Assembly (NCBI RefSeq): GCF_016801865.2
Contig: NC_068937.1
Location: forward strand, 67,949,452 to 68,013,451
DNA from: Culex pipiens pallens
Taxonomy: Eukaryota > Arthropoda > Insecta > Diptera > Culicidae
Length of the DNA stretch: 64,000 nucleotides
Direction of reading: 5' to 3'
The notes under the pieces were generated by a model. That model was not told the DNA's origin, did not search any database, and was given only the letters and a program-made list of their open reading frames with translations. Positions 43,778 through 54,728 of the stretch are shown piece by piece (within the stretch, counting starts at the first letter, position 1; each line of letters opens with the position of its first letter). Both the position numbers and the translations under genes were made by a program.

Positions 43778-45969
43778 TTATTTTGAACATACAACTACTA
43801 TATCATCTAGCCAATAAAACGATTGCCTTAAATCTCCTTCACATAAATACGGTGCCTTAGTCCAGGATAAAATTGTAAAACCAACAATTTCAAGTTTTTT
43901 AAAAAAAGCTTCTATTTCTTTTTCAATGGACATTCCTGTGTGATTAGGCCAGTGATCCAAAAGTGGCCTTAATGGCAAATGACTCGAATCTAAAAATAAA
44001 AAAAACCAAAAGAGTAAATTTGTTTACACAAACATTTATGATTCAATTGAAACCGACTTTTTTCCACATAATGGCTGTACGGCAACACCAATGCTACCAT
44101 TAAGCGTCCGTCAGGCGCAAGTACGCTGTAAATCTCATGCAGAAGTGCTAGTGGGTCAATACAACGGTCTAATACATTTAAACATGATACAAAGTCAACA
44201 TTATTAAGAACGTTTATTTCCTCGACAACCCTGAAACCAAGAAAAGGTTATCATTACTAAACAGAAAAAAATCGTGGTAATATCACATCTGGGAAGGGGT
44301 ACAACTTTTATGTCAAAAAAAGTGTAATTTTACCTCTTTTTCATATTTTTTTTTCTTCATAAAATTATTTTTAGTAATTTTACCTCTGAAAATGTGTAAT
44401 TTTACCACTATTCTGGTGTAATATCACTTTTTCAGTCTTAATTTAGGTAAAATTATATTATAAAAGAGGTAATATTCAACCTTCTAAAACTACACTTTCC
44501 AAAATTACACTATTTTTTGCTGTGTAGCATAAAATTGTGTATTCCGACCACTTTTTTTTAGTTACTCACTGGATTTGCTTTTCTGCTAATCGGCTTCGCA
44601 TAACCCAACTAGACTCTGTTGCAAAAAGAGTTATGTTCGAATCTGGCACAAGCAAAGATATCGCATTTACTAATCGTGCTGTAACTTCTCCGTCACCAGC
44701 ACCAATGTCTAAAACTCGTATCTGAAAAAAATGGGTAGGTATGTAAAGGAGATATCTTAATCGGAATCGGACTTTGATCTCTTTCCCATCTTCTACACTC
44801 GGACATATTTTATTCATCATCAACCCAACGTTGATGATGGAAAAGCGATAAATATCACATATATTCTTCACTAAGACACGAATACTAAGTATCCAAATTC
44901 AGGCTTTTTCGGGGCTACCCCCTGAAATCAAAGGTTGACCCATCACAAGGCGAAATTCCAAATTTGAGCTCATTCTGACCACGGGAACCCCTCCCTCTAA
45001 TCGCTTGAAGTTTGTATGGGAAATTGTCAAATTGTATGGAGATGAACTGTTTCAGTTTTTACCTGTAGAGGGCGCAATAGTCGTCCAATCTTTATCAATT
45101 CTCAGAGGCACCATATTTTAAAGATTTTTTGGCAGGCAAGCGAGCACGCACGTGCATTTAAAAATTATTGTTTCTAGGTAGCCCCTTAGAGCAGTCTGCG
45201 CCAAAATGGTAATTTTCAGAAGCTAATAACTTATCAGTAAAAAATCCAAAAAATATGGTGTCTTCGGAAAGTTGTTCTAAGTTTAATGAAGGTCATCTGA
45301 GAATTGATAAAGATTGGACGACTATGGCGCCCTTCACAGGTAAAAAAGTAAAATAGTTGCTTTTCTCCATACATTTTGACGATTTTTCCCATATAAATTC
45401 AAGCGATTAGAGGGAGGGGTTCCCGAGGTCAGAATGAGCTTAAATTTGAAATTTAGCCTAAAGATGGATCAATCCCCGAGAAAGCCCGGATTTGGACCAC
45501 CCTAGTATTTAGCAAATAAAGTTAGCTTAAATCGATGTACTCACACTTACGCAAAATCTTTTAGCATTGTTCTACTTTCACGGAGATTTTCGATAAGCAA
45601 AACACACATGCAAACGTGTTTTCCCGGACATTCAATTTTAACAGAAATTAATTGCTGGATTCCTTTTGTAATACTTACAGTGTTGTTACCATTGTTTGCT
45701 AAATTCTTCAGTCCACTATTAGTAAGAATCGTTTGAAACTGGTTATCAGATAAAATGTACATTGATCCACGCCTTAATATTCCATTTACATCTGTTTGTG
45801 TCATAAATACGCTGAGGAATGCTTTAGCCAATAAGTGCCACAATTGGAGCCATAGTTTACTGGATTCAAGACGTGACTGTTCTATCCACTGTAATGTTAT
45901 TTCATCTGGACTGCCCATGTTGATAAATCTGTTTCGGAATTCTTTCGGAATATTTAGGAGTGTATACCA
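43778..45969 (-). CDS. METTL9: METTL9 (DREV) protein-histidine N-methyltransferase, last four coding exons
   Basis: METTL9 is an S-adenosylmethionine-dependent methyltransferase that makes 1-methylhistidine in His-x-His motifs. Exons, in order of transcription: 45679-45969, 44570-44721, 44058-44230 and 43778-43989, giving 275 codons plus stop. All junctions are GT-AG and phases match. Exon order shows WYTLLNIPKEF; the family block TDVNGILRRGSMYILSDNQF; the SAM-binding motif VLDIGAGDGEVTARL; DFVSCLNVLDRC; and near the end APYLCEGDLRQSFYWLDD. The human protein is about 318 residues, so roughly 40 or more amino-terminal residues in an upstream exon are missing here. Two introns hold MITEs (44257-44527 and 44882-45512). 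The last intron (44057-43990) is short with a weak GTCGGT donor. ATTAAA lies just after the stop. Confidence in the family is high; the exact exon ends are inferred by eye. Confidence 0.9.
44257..44527. mobile_element. MITE in a METTL9 intron (CTAAACAGAAAAAA ends)
   Basis: Left CTAAACAGAAAAAAATCGTG pairs imperfectly with the right end CACTATTTTTTGCTGTGTAG. GTAATATCAC / GTGTAATTTTACC repeats lie inside. It fills most of the 339-bp intron between the second and third visible exons. Confidence 0.65.
44882..45512. mobile_element. Foldback element in a METTL9 intron
   Basis: Arms of about 240 bp (about 44890-45137 and 45234-45495) pair, for example GGGAACCCCTCCCTCTAATCG with CGATTAGAGGGAGGGGTTCC apart from the first base. 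Ends ATACTAAGTATCCAAATTC and GGATTTGGACCACCCTAGTA. It accounts for about 630 of the 957 bp of this intron. Confidence 0.7.
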
Positions 45970-46225
45970 CTAAAAAAAGACTTAATTAAAATTTATACCT
46001 AAAGTCCAAAGTGATCCAAGATACCATGTTAAAACCTCATTAAAGGAGGGGAAAAATTGAAATAAAATAGGCTTTCTTCGAGACAATTCTTGGAATTTTA
46101 TAATTTTTTGCCATTTTGTCAACAAGACTTCGGACCTACGTTATATGAATTTCTAGCTTATAAGACCCCTGATTCAGATTAAACACAGAGCGGATTCGCT
46201 AATTCTAGAGTTTTTTTTAAAGGTA

Positions 46226-46270
46226 CCGTGATCTGGGGCGAAACGGGACACATAGGGCAAATTGGGACAG
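46226..46270. repeat. Partial CCGTGATCTGGGG MITE end
   Basis: CCGTGATCTGGGGCGAAACG then GGGACACATAGGGCAAATTG, a diverged one-ended copy of the 28686-28900 family. Confidence 0.5.
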
Positions 46271-46482
46271 CTTTTTTTTTAATTTATATTTATTCAGATT
46301 TTCTCTTCCATGTACATTCAGTTAAAATATTATTGAGTGTCCAATCACAATCGATGACTTTTCACCTCAATTTTAAATACTAGCAACTTTCATTTATTCA
46401 TGAAATATTTTAGTTTGCGCTATTCAGTGATTTCAAATGTAGGACATGTACAAAAGGGAAAAGGGATACCTTAAAACTAACT

Positions 46483-47720
46483 TATAAACTATATAAAGAG
46501 CGGATCAATGCAGCTGAAGACTGCAATGATTTTTGTCGAAATGCATCAATTATCTTATTGGACATAACATCCAAAGTGTCCACTTCGGCTAATTGATGGT
46601 GCTGAATCAGGGAGGAAGTTTCAGAATCATTTTCAGAATTTTGTTCTGAATCCTCTGAAGTTTTTTCTTCCTGGTTAAGCAACAGCTTGTCCAGATCGGC
46701 ACAGCATAAAACATGGCAGGTCTGAAAATTTGTTTATAAATTAACAGCTTATTCTTGAGACAAAGTCTAGAATTCCTGTTTATAAGTGGATACAAACATT
46801 TAATATATTTGTTACATTTAACCTGGATACTTTCAATGTGATCCTTGTAAGTAAGGTTTTTGTCAAAAGCAAGTCCAAGATATTTCACTTGATCCTCCCA
46901 CTTTAAATTTACCTCATTCATCTTTATAATGTGATGACTTTTTGGTTTAAGAAAATCAGCCCTTGGTTTGTGAGGGAAAATAATAAGTTGAGTTTTTGCA
47001 GCATTTGGAGAAATTTTCCATTCTTTCAAATAAGAATTGAAAATATCCAAGCTTTTTTGTAATCTTCTTGTGATGACACGAAGGCTTCTACCTTTGGCGG
47101 AGATGCTTGTATCATCAGCAAAAAGTGATTTCTGTCATCCTGGGGGCAAATCAGGCAAGTCAGAAGTAAAAATATTGTATAAAATTGGACCCAAAATGCT
47201 TCCTTGAGGGACGCCAGCACGTACAGGTAGTTGATCAGATTTGCTATTCTGATAACATACCTGCAGTGTACGATCCGTCAAATAATTTTGGATAATTTTC
47301 ACGATATAAATCGGAAAATTAAACCTTTTCAATTTCACAATCAAACCTTTATGCCAAACACTGTCAAATGCTTTTTCTATGTCTAGAAGAGCAGCGCCAG
47401 TAAAGTAGCCCTCAGATTTGTTGCTTCGAATTAAATTTGAAACTCTCAACAACTGATGAGTTGTTGAATGCCCAAGGCGAAATCCAAACTGCTCATCAGC
47501 GAAAATTGAATTTTCATTAATGTGCGTCATCATTCTATTAAGAATTATTCTTTCGAATAATTTACGAATAGATAAAAGCAAACTAATGGGCCGCTAGCTT
47601 GAGGCTTCAGCACGATTTTTATCCGGTTTCAAAAACGGAACTACTTTGGCATTTGTCCAACTACTGGGAAAGTATGCCAAATCAAAACATTTGTTGCAAA
47701 TTTTGACCAAACTACTTAAA
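46483..47720 (-). pseudogene. Jockey-like LINE reverse transcriptase, decayed, C-terminal half
   Basis: Reading down the minus strand: SWTNAKVVPFLKPDKNRAEA, RPISLLLSIRKLFERIIL, EQFGFRLGHSTTHQL, DIEKAFDSVWHKGL, AGVPQGSILGPILYNIF, SLFADDTSISAKG, QVKYLGLAFDKNLTYKDHI and the C-terminal HQLAEVDTLDVM. These are reverse transcriptase blocks in family order, with the catalytic FADD present. Inactivating changes: TAG before RPISLL (about 47596), TGA before QKSLFADD (about 47133), and a frameshift near 46613. The upstream part continues at 54998-55026 and 55581-55712 beyond two insertions. The 5' end and ORF1 are not seen. Confidence 0.85.
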
Positions 47721-47725
47721 GTTGC

Positions 47726-47989
47726 TGTTAAAGATAAGAACCCTATTGCTAACTGTTATATTTAAGATTCTCTCGCGGCACAATTGCGTTTACTCTTTCC
47801 GCTCAGATTTATCTCTCGATTTCGCTATATATTGCCCAGTAAACCACGTTCAGTCCTCTTAGTACGAAATATATCGCTATACCAGACGGAGATCATCTCC
47901 ATTTCGTTTTCGTCGGGAATAAAATTTTAGTAGTTTTTTTTACTCTACATTCCTCGCGTGTGATTTTTAGTTTAACCTTAATCCGAACA
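47726..47989 (+). repeat. BEL/Pao 5' LTR (264 bp)
   Basis: Starts TGTTAAAG and ends CCGAACA. It contains TATATTGCCCAG and TTCAGTCCTC, and an AATAAAATTTTAG polyadenylation-like sequence. Confidence 0.95.
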
Positions 47990-47994
47990 TTTTT

Positions 47995-48012
47995 TGGTCC
48001 TTGCTACCCGGA
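47995..48012 (+). promoter_or_regulatory. Putative BEL/Pao primer-binding site
   Basis: TGGTCCTTGCTACCCGGA begins five bases after the 5' LTR; TGG would pair with a tRNA CCA end. The tRNA was not identified. Confidence 0.5.
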
Positions 48013-48638
48013 TTAATCGCGTCGCGAGTGAAACGGACTAATCGTGTCGTAAAATCGACGATCAATTACCGTCGCGGTACAAATTGATCTTGTGAAAAAG
48101 TGGTCTGAACATTTTGTGCTACCAGGAAGACATAAAAAGTGATCTCCGCTTGATCGGAAAATTGAAGAAAGATCCAGAAAGAATTGCGGCGAGCTGCAGA
48201 TCATCTGGACCAGATCGGCGTGGGATCGAGAACGAGAGTTGCTGATACGAAACGTGGTCGAGGTTGGCGTGGTTGGCTATTGTTCTTCGGGAACAAAAGA
48301 GGCTAATTACGAGGGCACATTGATCGTCGTCGATCGTAAGTACGCATGCATGAAAGCAGTGAAGCTGCTGATTGATAGATTGGTGAAAGATTCGCATGAA
48401 AAATTGGCTAAAACTACGAATTGAACGACGCTAATTGATTGCCCTGAACGACTTGATCTGATCTGCGCGCTTCGGAGGGATTTCTTGATCCATGCACACG
48501 TGGTTTGGTAGTTAGAGGTTAGAGGTTGGTTCGCTGCTCATCGTAATCGAAGTTGTGGTAGTGCATTGACGAGGTGGGTTAACTTACTGCAGTAGGCAAA
48601 TTTTGGGAACAAAACTGGCATTCGCAACACTTTCCGAA

Positions 48639-51600
48639 ATGACTCCTTCTCTGCGGTCACTTTCGAAGCAAGAGCATTTTCTGAATGACTCGCTGGACAT
48701 GCTACTACAACTGGTTGAGAATTACAATGAGCAGAGGGACAAAGATGCGCTGGAAGGATGGAGACAGCATGCGGCTACTCTCTACAAAGAATTTAAGTCG
48801 ATTCGCTTACAAACCGAAGTGCAGATGGATCAAGAAAAGCCTGAAACCGACGCCGACAATGAAGCAAACCTGCGCAAAATCCGTTTTGACTTTGAAACCA
48901 AATATCTCAAGGTGTACAGTCTGATCGTTGTTCAACTCGAAAACTTGAAAAAAGCAGAACAAGCCACCCTGAACTCTGTGCCCCCCAAATCTGAGGAAAC
49001 CCCTGACCTGACGCACTCTCGGATTAAGTTACCTGAGGTGAAATTGCCCAACTTTGATGGACAACTGATCCATTGGATCAATTATCGGGACACCTTTGTC
49101 AGCATGATCGATTCAAACCCTTCTCTTCAACCAATCGAGAAGTTCGCTTATCTGAATTCGTCGCTGGCTCCAGAGGCAAAGAGGCACATCGAGACCATTG
49201 ACGTTACTGCTGTTAATTATTCTGTCGCTTGGGATATTTTGGTTCAGCGTTTCGACAATAAAAAGCTCATTGTTAGGGCCTACATCGAGTGTCTACTTAG
49301 CATCGAACCCATGGAAAATGAGTCCTACGAGTCGTTAGCACGTGTCATCGACGAGTTCGAGAGGAATCTCAACATGATCGGGAAGCTGGAAGTTGACACC
49401 AAGGGATGGAGTGTGTTGCTGGCGCACATGGTGTGCGCACGACTGGATGACTCGGTCCTGAGGCAGTGGGAGCAGTTTCACAAGTCCAAAGAAGTTCCTA
49501 CTTATCCTGAGCTGATTAAGTTTTTGCGCGATCATCTGTCTATTCTTCAGTCCCTCCCACCGTCAAAGTCGCGTTCGAAAGAGTCTACTAAACCTGACCC
49601 AGGTCGTTCGACGAAACCAAGGTTTAGTCATGCAGTCACAATTAGTAGCGGTTCAAGAAGCTGTCCCTTTTGCAAGAAGCCACCCCACTCATTCTTCCTG
49701 TGCGAAACCTTCCGCAAGTTGCCAGTCCAACAACGGTTCGATGCTGTAAAACGGAACTCCCTCTGCATAAATTGCCTTTCGCCCGACCACCTCGTCAAAA
49801 AATGCACTTCGAGTTCCTGTCGTGTTTGCGGACAAAAACACCATACAATGCTGCACCAAAATTCCACACTTCGTTTCTCTAACCCTAACCCACCTCCAAA
49901 ATTGTCGTCGTTGCCAGCACCTGACCAACCACAAACTCAAAATCAGATCACATCGAATGTCGTTCCTACCCCACAAACCAACATGTCGCAGAACCAACTA
50001 GAACCCACTTTGCCAAGTACCTCCCACGTATCAACCACTTTGCACGGAAACGCACGAACCCTTCCTGCTACCGTGCTGCTGCAGACAGCTGTCGTGAAGG
50101 TTTCAGACAGCACTGGCCACTTCGTGTGGGCTAGAGCTCTGTTGGATCCAGCATCTCAACTGAGCCTGATGACGGAGCAGTTGTCGCAGAAACTGAAGCT
50201 GAAGCGGGTGAAGGCGAACCAGGAGATTGGCGGCGTTGGGAATACAACTGTCGTCTCGTCTTACATCGTCGAAGCTAGGATTCACTCCCATTGTACTGAC
50301 TTTTTCGCTGACGTCTCGTTCAACGTTCTGTCCGGAATCACTCGAGAACTTCCTGCTAGAGCGTTGTGTACAGAGGACTGGAACCTACCAACAGATATCG
50401 TTTTCGCTGATCCTTCTTTCTATCAACCTGGCCCTATCGACATGATATTGGGAATCGAAGTCTACTATGAGCTGATTGAAGAAGGACTAACTCGTCTCGG
50501 ACCAGGACAACCTGTTCTTCAAAAAACCGTCCTGGGGTGGGTCGTGTCCGGAAAAATTGGATCCCCTCCGGCACCCACGCTCAGTCTGACGTGCCTCTGT
50601 CACAACCTCACGCTCGACGAACAACTCGAACGATTTTGGGAATTGGAATCTTGCCAGTCTACCAGCACGCTGTCCGTTGAGGAAACTCAATGCGAAGCGC
50701 ATTTTACGGCGACAACCACGCGTGACGAATCCGGACGATTCGTGGTGCGGCTACCAAGGAGGCCTGCCGTTATGTCCACTCTGGGAAGTTCCAAGGAGAT
50801 AGCAATTCGTCGGTATCTCGCCCTTGAACGTCGTCTGACAGCAAACCCTTCGCTGAAGGAATCCTACTCGAAGTTCATTGAGGAGTATCGTGCTCTTGGA
50901 CACATGGCAGAAGTCGATGAAGCAGAATGTTCCAGCTCAAGCTTACCCACCTATTTTTTGCCCCACCATTGCGTACTCCGACCTGAAAGCACAACTACAA
51001 AACTGCGCGTTGTTTTTGACGCATCGTGCGCAACAGACACCGGAGTGTCGTTGAATGATTGCTTGATGGTCGGTCCTGTGGTCCAACAAGATCTGTTCTC
51101 GATTGTGTTACGCTTTCGGTGGTATCGATACGCCATGGTATCTGACGTCGAAAAAATGTACAGGCAAGTCCTGGTACATCCTGCTGATCATCCGCTGCAG
51201 ATGATCGTGTGGAGAGATTCTCCCCATGAACCGCTTCGCTTCTATCAGCTGACGACTGTAACTTACGGGACGTCCTGCGCCCCATATTTGGCAACAAAGT
51301 GTTTAGCGGAATTGGCCAAAGTTGGTGAAACCACGTACCCCGAAGCCGCGAAGGTAGTTGCCACAGACTTCTACATGGATGACCTGTTGACGGGTGTCGA
51401 CGACGTCGCTGCAGGACAGCAGCTTTGTTCCCACCTGCAAAACCTACTTGGCTCTGCGGGATTCTGCCTGCGGAAATGGTCATCGAACTGTCCGTCGATT
51501 CTCGAGAATCTACCCAAAGAGTTGCGGGATGAAAGAGCGCTGTTCGAGTTCAACTCACCAACTGGTCCCATCAAAACGCTCGGAATTCAATGGGACATCG

Positions 51601-54005
51601 CTTCAGACCGTATTCTCTTCACCGTACCGGACTGGAACAAGTCGTTGGTCATCACGAAACGGGTGATGGTGTCGGATGCAGCTAAACTTTTCGATCCGTA
51701 TGGATTGATTGGCCCCGTTATCGTGATAGCGAAGTTAAACCTGCAGGACGTTTGGAGTATGCAGAAGAACTGGGACGAACCTCTCGCCGAGGTCCTGCAG
51801 CAAATTTGGTTGGATTATCGAGCCAGTCTGGAAGAACTACGAAACCTGTCGGTTCCACGTTGTGTCATTCCAGTAATCTACGTCGTCTCTCGCCAACTGC
51901 ATGGGTTCTGCGATGCGTCTGAAAAGGCGTACGGCGCGAACATTTATCTGCGTACCGAAACATCGGATGGGAAGGCCAAAACTAGCTTACTTGCGTCTAA
52001 ATCTAGAGTTGCTCCACTGGGCAACCCAAAGAAGAAAAAGCAACAGAAAACCAATCTTCCCCGACTGGAGCTGAATGGCGGACTGCTGCTTGCACACCTT
52101 CTCGTAAAGGTGATCGCCGCTACGAACTTCGACGGAGAAGTGTTCCTGTGGACGGATTCGGAAATCGTACTTCACTGGTTGAACTCCCTTCCCTCGCGCT
52201 GGAAAACCTTCGTCGCAAACCGTGTGTCCGAGATACAACATCTGACCGCCAAGGCTGTGTGGAACCACGTGCCGGGCTCTGAGAATCCGGCAGACATAAT
52301 TTCGAGAGGGATGCTGCCTGGTCTTCTAATTTTATCCGTTCTCTGGTGGTTCGGACCTTTCTGGCTCTCGTTACCTCGTCGCTACTGGCCTGCCACATTT
52401 CGCTCGAAGGAGGAAAGCTTCAAAAAAGAAGACCTGGAAGAACGCCCTGTATCGCTAGCTGCTCAAACTGTCGAACCAAACCCAATATTTGGAAAATTCT
52501 CGTCTTACACACACCTAATTCGAACCGTCGCCTTGCTCAGGCGTTTCTCGTACAACTCGAACCCTCTGAACCAGAACAATCGTCGTATCGGATTCTTACG
52601 AACTGCCGAGCTTAAGGAGTCGATGGAAACCTTGGTTCGACTAGTCCAGCGTGAAACCTTTCCGGACGAGTTGGCAGCGTTGGCGGATGAGCGATCGGTT
52701 GAACCACACTCGAAAATCAAGAACTTGGCCCCGTTCTTGTCGGATGGAATAATTCGTGTCGGTGGCCGGCTGGGCCATGCTCCAGTCTCGGAAGGAAGGA
52801 AGCATCCGATCCTGTTACCAGCAAAACACCCATTCACCGATCTCGTCGTTCGCTACTTCCACGAGAAGATGCTCCATGCCCAACCTCAACTCCTGATCGC
52901 CAGCGTCCGTTCTCAATTCTGGCCTTTGCGCATACGCAACACAGCTCGGAGGATCGTACACACTTGCGTGAGCTGCTTTAGATGTCGTCCCACAAACCTG
53001 GAGCAGCTAATGGGCGATTTGCCGGAAGAACGTGTAACACCAACTCTGCCTTTCCTAAGTACCGGAGTCGATCTCTGTGGACCGTTCAAGTATCGCCATC
53101 CGGAGCTGAGAAACAAGTTCACGATCTGCTATGTTGCTGTTTTCGTCTGTTTGACTACAAAGGCGGTGCACGTTGAAATGGTCGGAGATCTTACAACTGG
53201 AGCATTCTTGGCGGCACTTCGTAGATTCGTAGCCCGACGCGGAAAGCCGCGCCTCATCGAGTGCGACAACGCTCAGAACTTCAAAGGTGCACTCAACGAG
53301 CTTGTGGTGCTTCGTGAGCAGTTTAACTCCCAGCAGCATCAGCATGATGTCGTACGCGCCGCAGCAGAAGACGGCATTGAGTTTAAGTTCATCCCACCGC
53401 GCTCTCCGAATTTCGGAGGCTTATGGGAAGCTGCGGTTAAATCCCTGAAGACCCACCTGCGAACCGTTTTGGGCAACTCTGTCCTGACCGCTGAACAACT
53501 AAACACTCTGCTCACTCAAGTCGAAAGTTGTCTAAATTCCCGTCCTCTTACTCCCCTTTCGAACGACCCGCAAGATTTTGAGGCCCTGACGCCGGGGCAT
53601 TTTCTAATCCACCGTCCCCTGACGGCCATACCTGAACCATCCCTCGAAGAAGTGCCTCAAAACAGATTAGATCGTTGGCAAGTCGTTCAGGAGTTTCTCC
53701 GCAGGATTTGGAAGCGCTGGACCACGGATTACCTATCCGGTCTGCAGCAGCGAACTAAATGGACGAGCAAAAAGGACAACATCCGGATCGGAACCATGGT
53801 TCTGGTAAAAGACGAAAACCGCCCACCTCTTCACTGGCACCTGGGCCGGGTCGTACACGTCTACAGCGGCACTGATGGGAACGTACGAGTGGTGGACATA
53901 CGAACGAAGAACGGTCGGTTCAGGCGCGCTATCTCCAAGATATGCATACTACCGATTCACCAGCCGTCGCAGCCTGGAGAAAGCGACCTCGCTGATGACC
54001 TCTAG
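48639..54005 (+). CDS. BEL/Pao Gag-Pol polyprotein, intact, 1788 residues
   Basis: First in-frame ATG at 48639; the frame is open back to 48570 without an earlier ATG. Order of regions: Gag-like DUF1759-type domain (about residues 130-315, KLPEVKLPNFDGQLIHW); Cys/His zinc knuckles (about 342-407, CPFCKK ... CINC ... CRVCG); retropepsin-like region with the triad position LLDPASQ (Asp about 503); reverse transcriptase with FYMDDLLTG (YMDD at 912-915); RNase H-like Asp at about 1092 (FCDAS) and 1173 (WTDSE). Then integrase with an HHCC zinc finger (CVSCFRC) and catalytic Asp 1478, Asp 1543, Glu 1597; and a carboxy-terminal DUF5641-like domain (MVLVKDENRPPLHW). No frameshift separates gag from pol. 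The protease triad is D-P-A rather than D-S/T-G. Residue numbers are by eye. Confidence 0.93.
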   Translation: MTPSLRSLSKQEHFLNDSLDMLLQLVENYNEQRDKDALEGWRQHAATLYKEFKSIRLQTEVQMDQEKPETDADNEANLRKIRFDFETKYLKVYSLIVVQLENLKKAEQATLNSVPPKSEETPDLTHSRIKLPEVKLPNFDGQLIHWINYRDTFVSMIDSNPSLQPIEKFAYLNSSLAPEAKRHIETIDVTAVNYSVAWDILVQRFDNKKLIVRAYIECLLSIEPMENESYESLARVIDEFERNLNMIGKLEVDTKGWSVLLAHMVCARLDDSVLRQWEQFHKSKEVPTYPELIKFLRDHLSILQSLPPSKSRSKESTKPDPGRSTKPRFSHAVTISSGSRSCPFCKKPPHSFFLCETFRKLPVQQRFDAVKRNSLCINCLSPDHLVKKCTSSSCRVCGQKHHTMLHQNSTLRFSNPNPPPKLSSLPAPDQPQTQNQITSNVVPTPQTNMSQNQLEPTLPSTSHVSTTLHGNARTLPATVLLQTAVVKVSDSTGHFVWARALLDPASQLSLMTEQLSQKLKLKRVKANQEIGGVGNTTVVSSYIVEARIHSHCTDFFADVSFNVLSGITRELPARALCTEDWNLPTDIVFADPSFYQPGPIDMILGIEVYYELIEEGLTRLGPGQPVLQKTVLGWVVSGKIGSPPAPTLSLTCLCHNLTLDEQLERFWELESCQSTSTLSVEETQCEAHFTATTTRDESGRFVVRLPRRPAVMSTLGSSKEIAIRRYLALERRLTANPSLKESYSKFIEEYRALGHMAEVDEAECSSSSLPTYFLPHHCVLRPESTTTKLRVVFDASCATDTGVSLNDCLMVGPVVQQDLFSIVLRFRWYRYAMVSDVEKMYRQVLVHPADHPLQMIVWRDSPHEPLRFYQLTTVTYGTSCAPYLATKCLAELAKVGETTYPEAAKVVATDFYMDDLLTGVDDVAAGQQLCSHLQNLLGSAGFCLRKWSSNCPSILENLPKELRDERALFEFNSPTGPIKTLGIQWDIASDRILFTVPDWNKSLVITKRVMVSDAAKLFDPYGLIGPVIVIAKLNLQDVWSMQKNWDEPLAEVLQQIWLDYRASLEELRNLSVPRCVIPVIYVVSRQLHGFCDASEKAYGANIYLRTETSDGKAKTSLLASKSRVAPLGNPKKKKQQKTNLPRLELNGGLLLAHLLVKVIAATNFDGEVFLWTDSEIVLHWLNSLPSRWKTFVANRVSEIQHLTAKAVWNHVPGSENPADIISRGMLPGLLILSVLWWFGPFWLSLPRRYWPATFRSKEESFKKEDLEERPVSLAAQTVEPNPIFGKFSSYTHLIRTVALLRRFSYNSNPLNQNNRRIGFLRTAELKESMETLVRLVQRETFPDELAALADERSVEPHSKIKNLAPFLSDGIIRVGGRLGHAPVSEGRKHPILLPAKHPFTDLVVRYFHEKMLHAQPQLLIASVRSQFWPLRIRNTARRIVHTCVSCFRCRPTNLEQLMGDLPEERVTPTLPFLSTGVDLCGPFKYRHPELRNKFTICYVAVFVCLTTKAVHVEMVGDLTTGAFLAALRRFVARRGKPRLIECDNAQNFKGALNELVVLREQFNSQQHQHDVVRAAAEDGIEFKFIPPRSPNFGGLWEAAVKSLKTHLRTVLGNSVLTAEQLNTLLTQVESCLNSRPLTPLSNDPQDFEALTPGHFLIHRPLTAIPEPSLEEVPQNRLDRWQVVQEFLRRIWKRWTTDYLSGLQQRTKWTSKKDNIRIGTMVLVKDENRPPLHWHLGRVVHVYSGTDGNVRVVDIRTKNGRFRRAISKICILPIHQPSQPGESDLADDL

Positions 54006-54028
54006 AAGTTGCCACCCACTCTACCATC

Positions 54029-54072
54029 GCAGTTTCAAACTGCGCAACGACCGAGAGCCCAAGGGCTCTCGG
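54029..54072 (+). promoter_or_regulatory. Tandem RNA hairpins in the BEL 3' region, copy 1
   Basis: GCAGTTTCAAACTGC (54029-54043) and CCGAGAGCCC-AA-GGGCTCTCGG (54051-54072) are perfect stems separated by seven bases. The pair is repeated with stem-preserving changes 213 bp downstream. Confidence 0.7.
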
Positions 54073-54241
54073 TTCATGTAAGTAGTATTAATCAATGAAT
54101 TCGCAAAAAACTCAAGGAATGTTTATCCCCCATCATGCCCGCCGGACACACCGAGCTTCAACCCACAACCATGGCTCCAACCGACAAGAAGTACCAACCC
54201 ACAACCAACTCGCTCAATTGTCGATGCATCGGCCTTCCATC

Positions 54242-54285
54242 GCAGCTACGAGCTGCGCATCGACCGAGGGCCCTAGGGCTCTCGG
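54242..54285 (+). promoter_or_regulatory. Tandem RNA hairpins in the BEL 3' region, copy 2
   Basis: GCAGCTACGAGCTGC (54242-54256) and CCGAGGGCCC-TA-GGGCTCTCGG (54264-54285), again seven bases apart. Compared with copy 1, a T-A pair became C-G and an A-T pair became G-T, so pairing is kept in RNA. Confidence 0.7.
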
Positions 54286-54728
54286 TTCCCTGTAAGTAGT
54301 TTTGTTTAATGAACCTTCAAAAAGCTTAAGGAATTTTCGTCCCCCACCATGGCTGCCTGACGTCACGAGCTCCAACCCTCAACCATGAGCTCCAAGCGCT
54401 TCAACCGTCAACCACAGCGCTCGCCGTCTCATCAATGGGTCGCTGATCGATTGATAGACGAGCCTGGTACCAGGAAAGCAGGAGAGCAGGAGAGCAGTCA
54501 ACAACGAACAACGAGACAGCTGACCGACGATTGTTGCTGAACAAAAGGAGAACGAAGAACAGCTGATCGACCCGATCAGCTGACTGATGTCAACAGAGAG
54601 CCGAACAAACACGTTGTAACGAAGAAGAAGATCGAACTAAACAGAGAAAATAACGTACACATATTTGTAGTAATAGGTCTAACAGTAGATTTTAGGTTAA
54701 AAACAGGCTTTTAACGGTGGCCGGCATA

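Noticed and set aside
45550..45678. Longer METTL9 exon using a GTAAGTGTG donor at 45550
   Set aside because: It leaves two extra bases and puts a stop just after the junction. The donor at 45678 keeps VLDIGAGDGEV in frame.
48570..48638. Upstream extension of the BEL frame from a non-ATG codon at 48603
   Set aside because: No ATG lies in the extra stretch; the ATG at 48639 is the first in frame.
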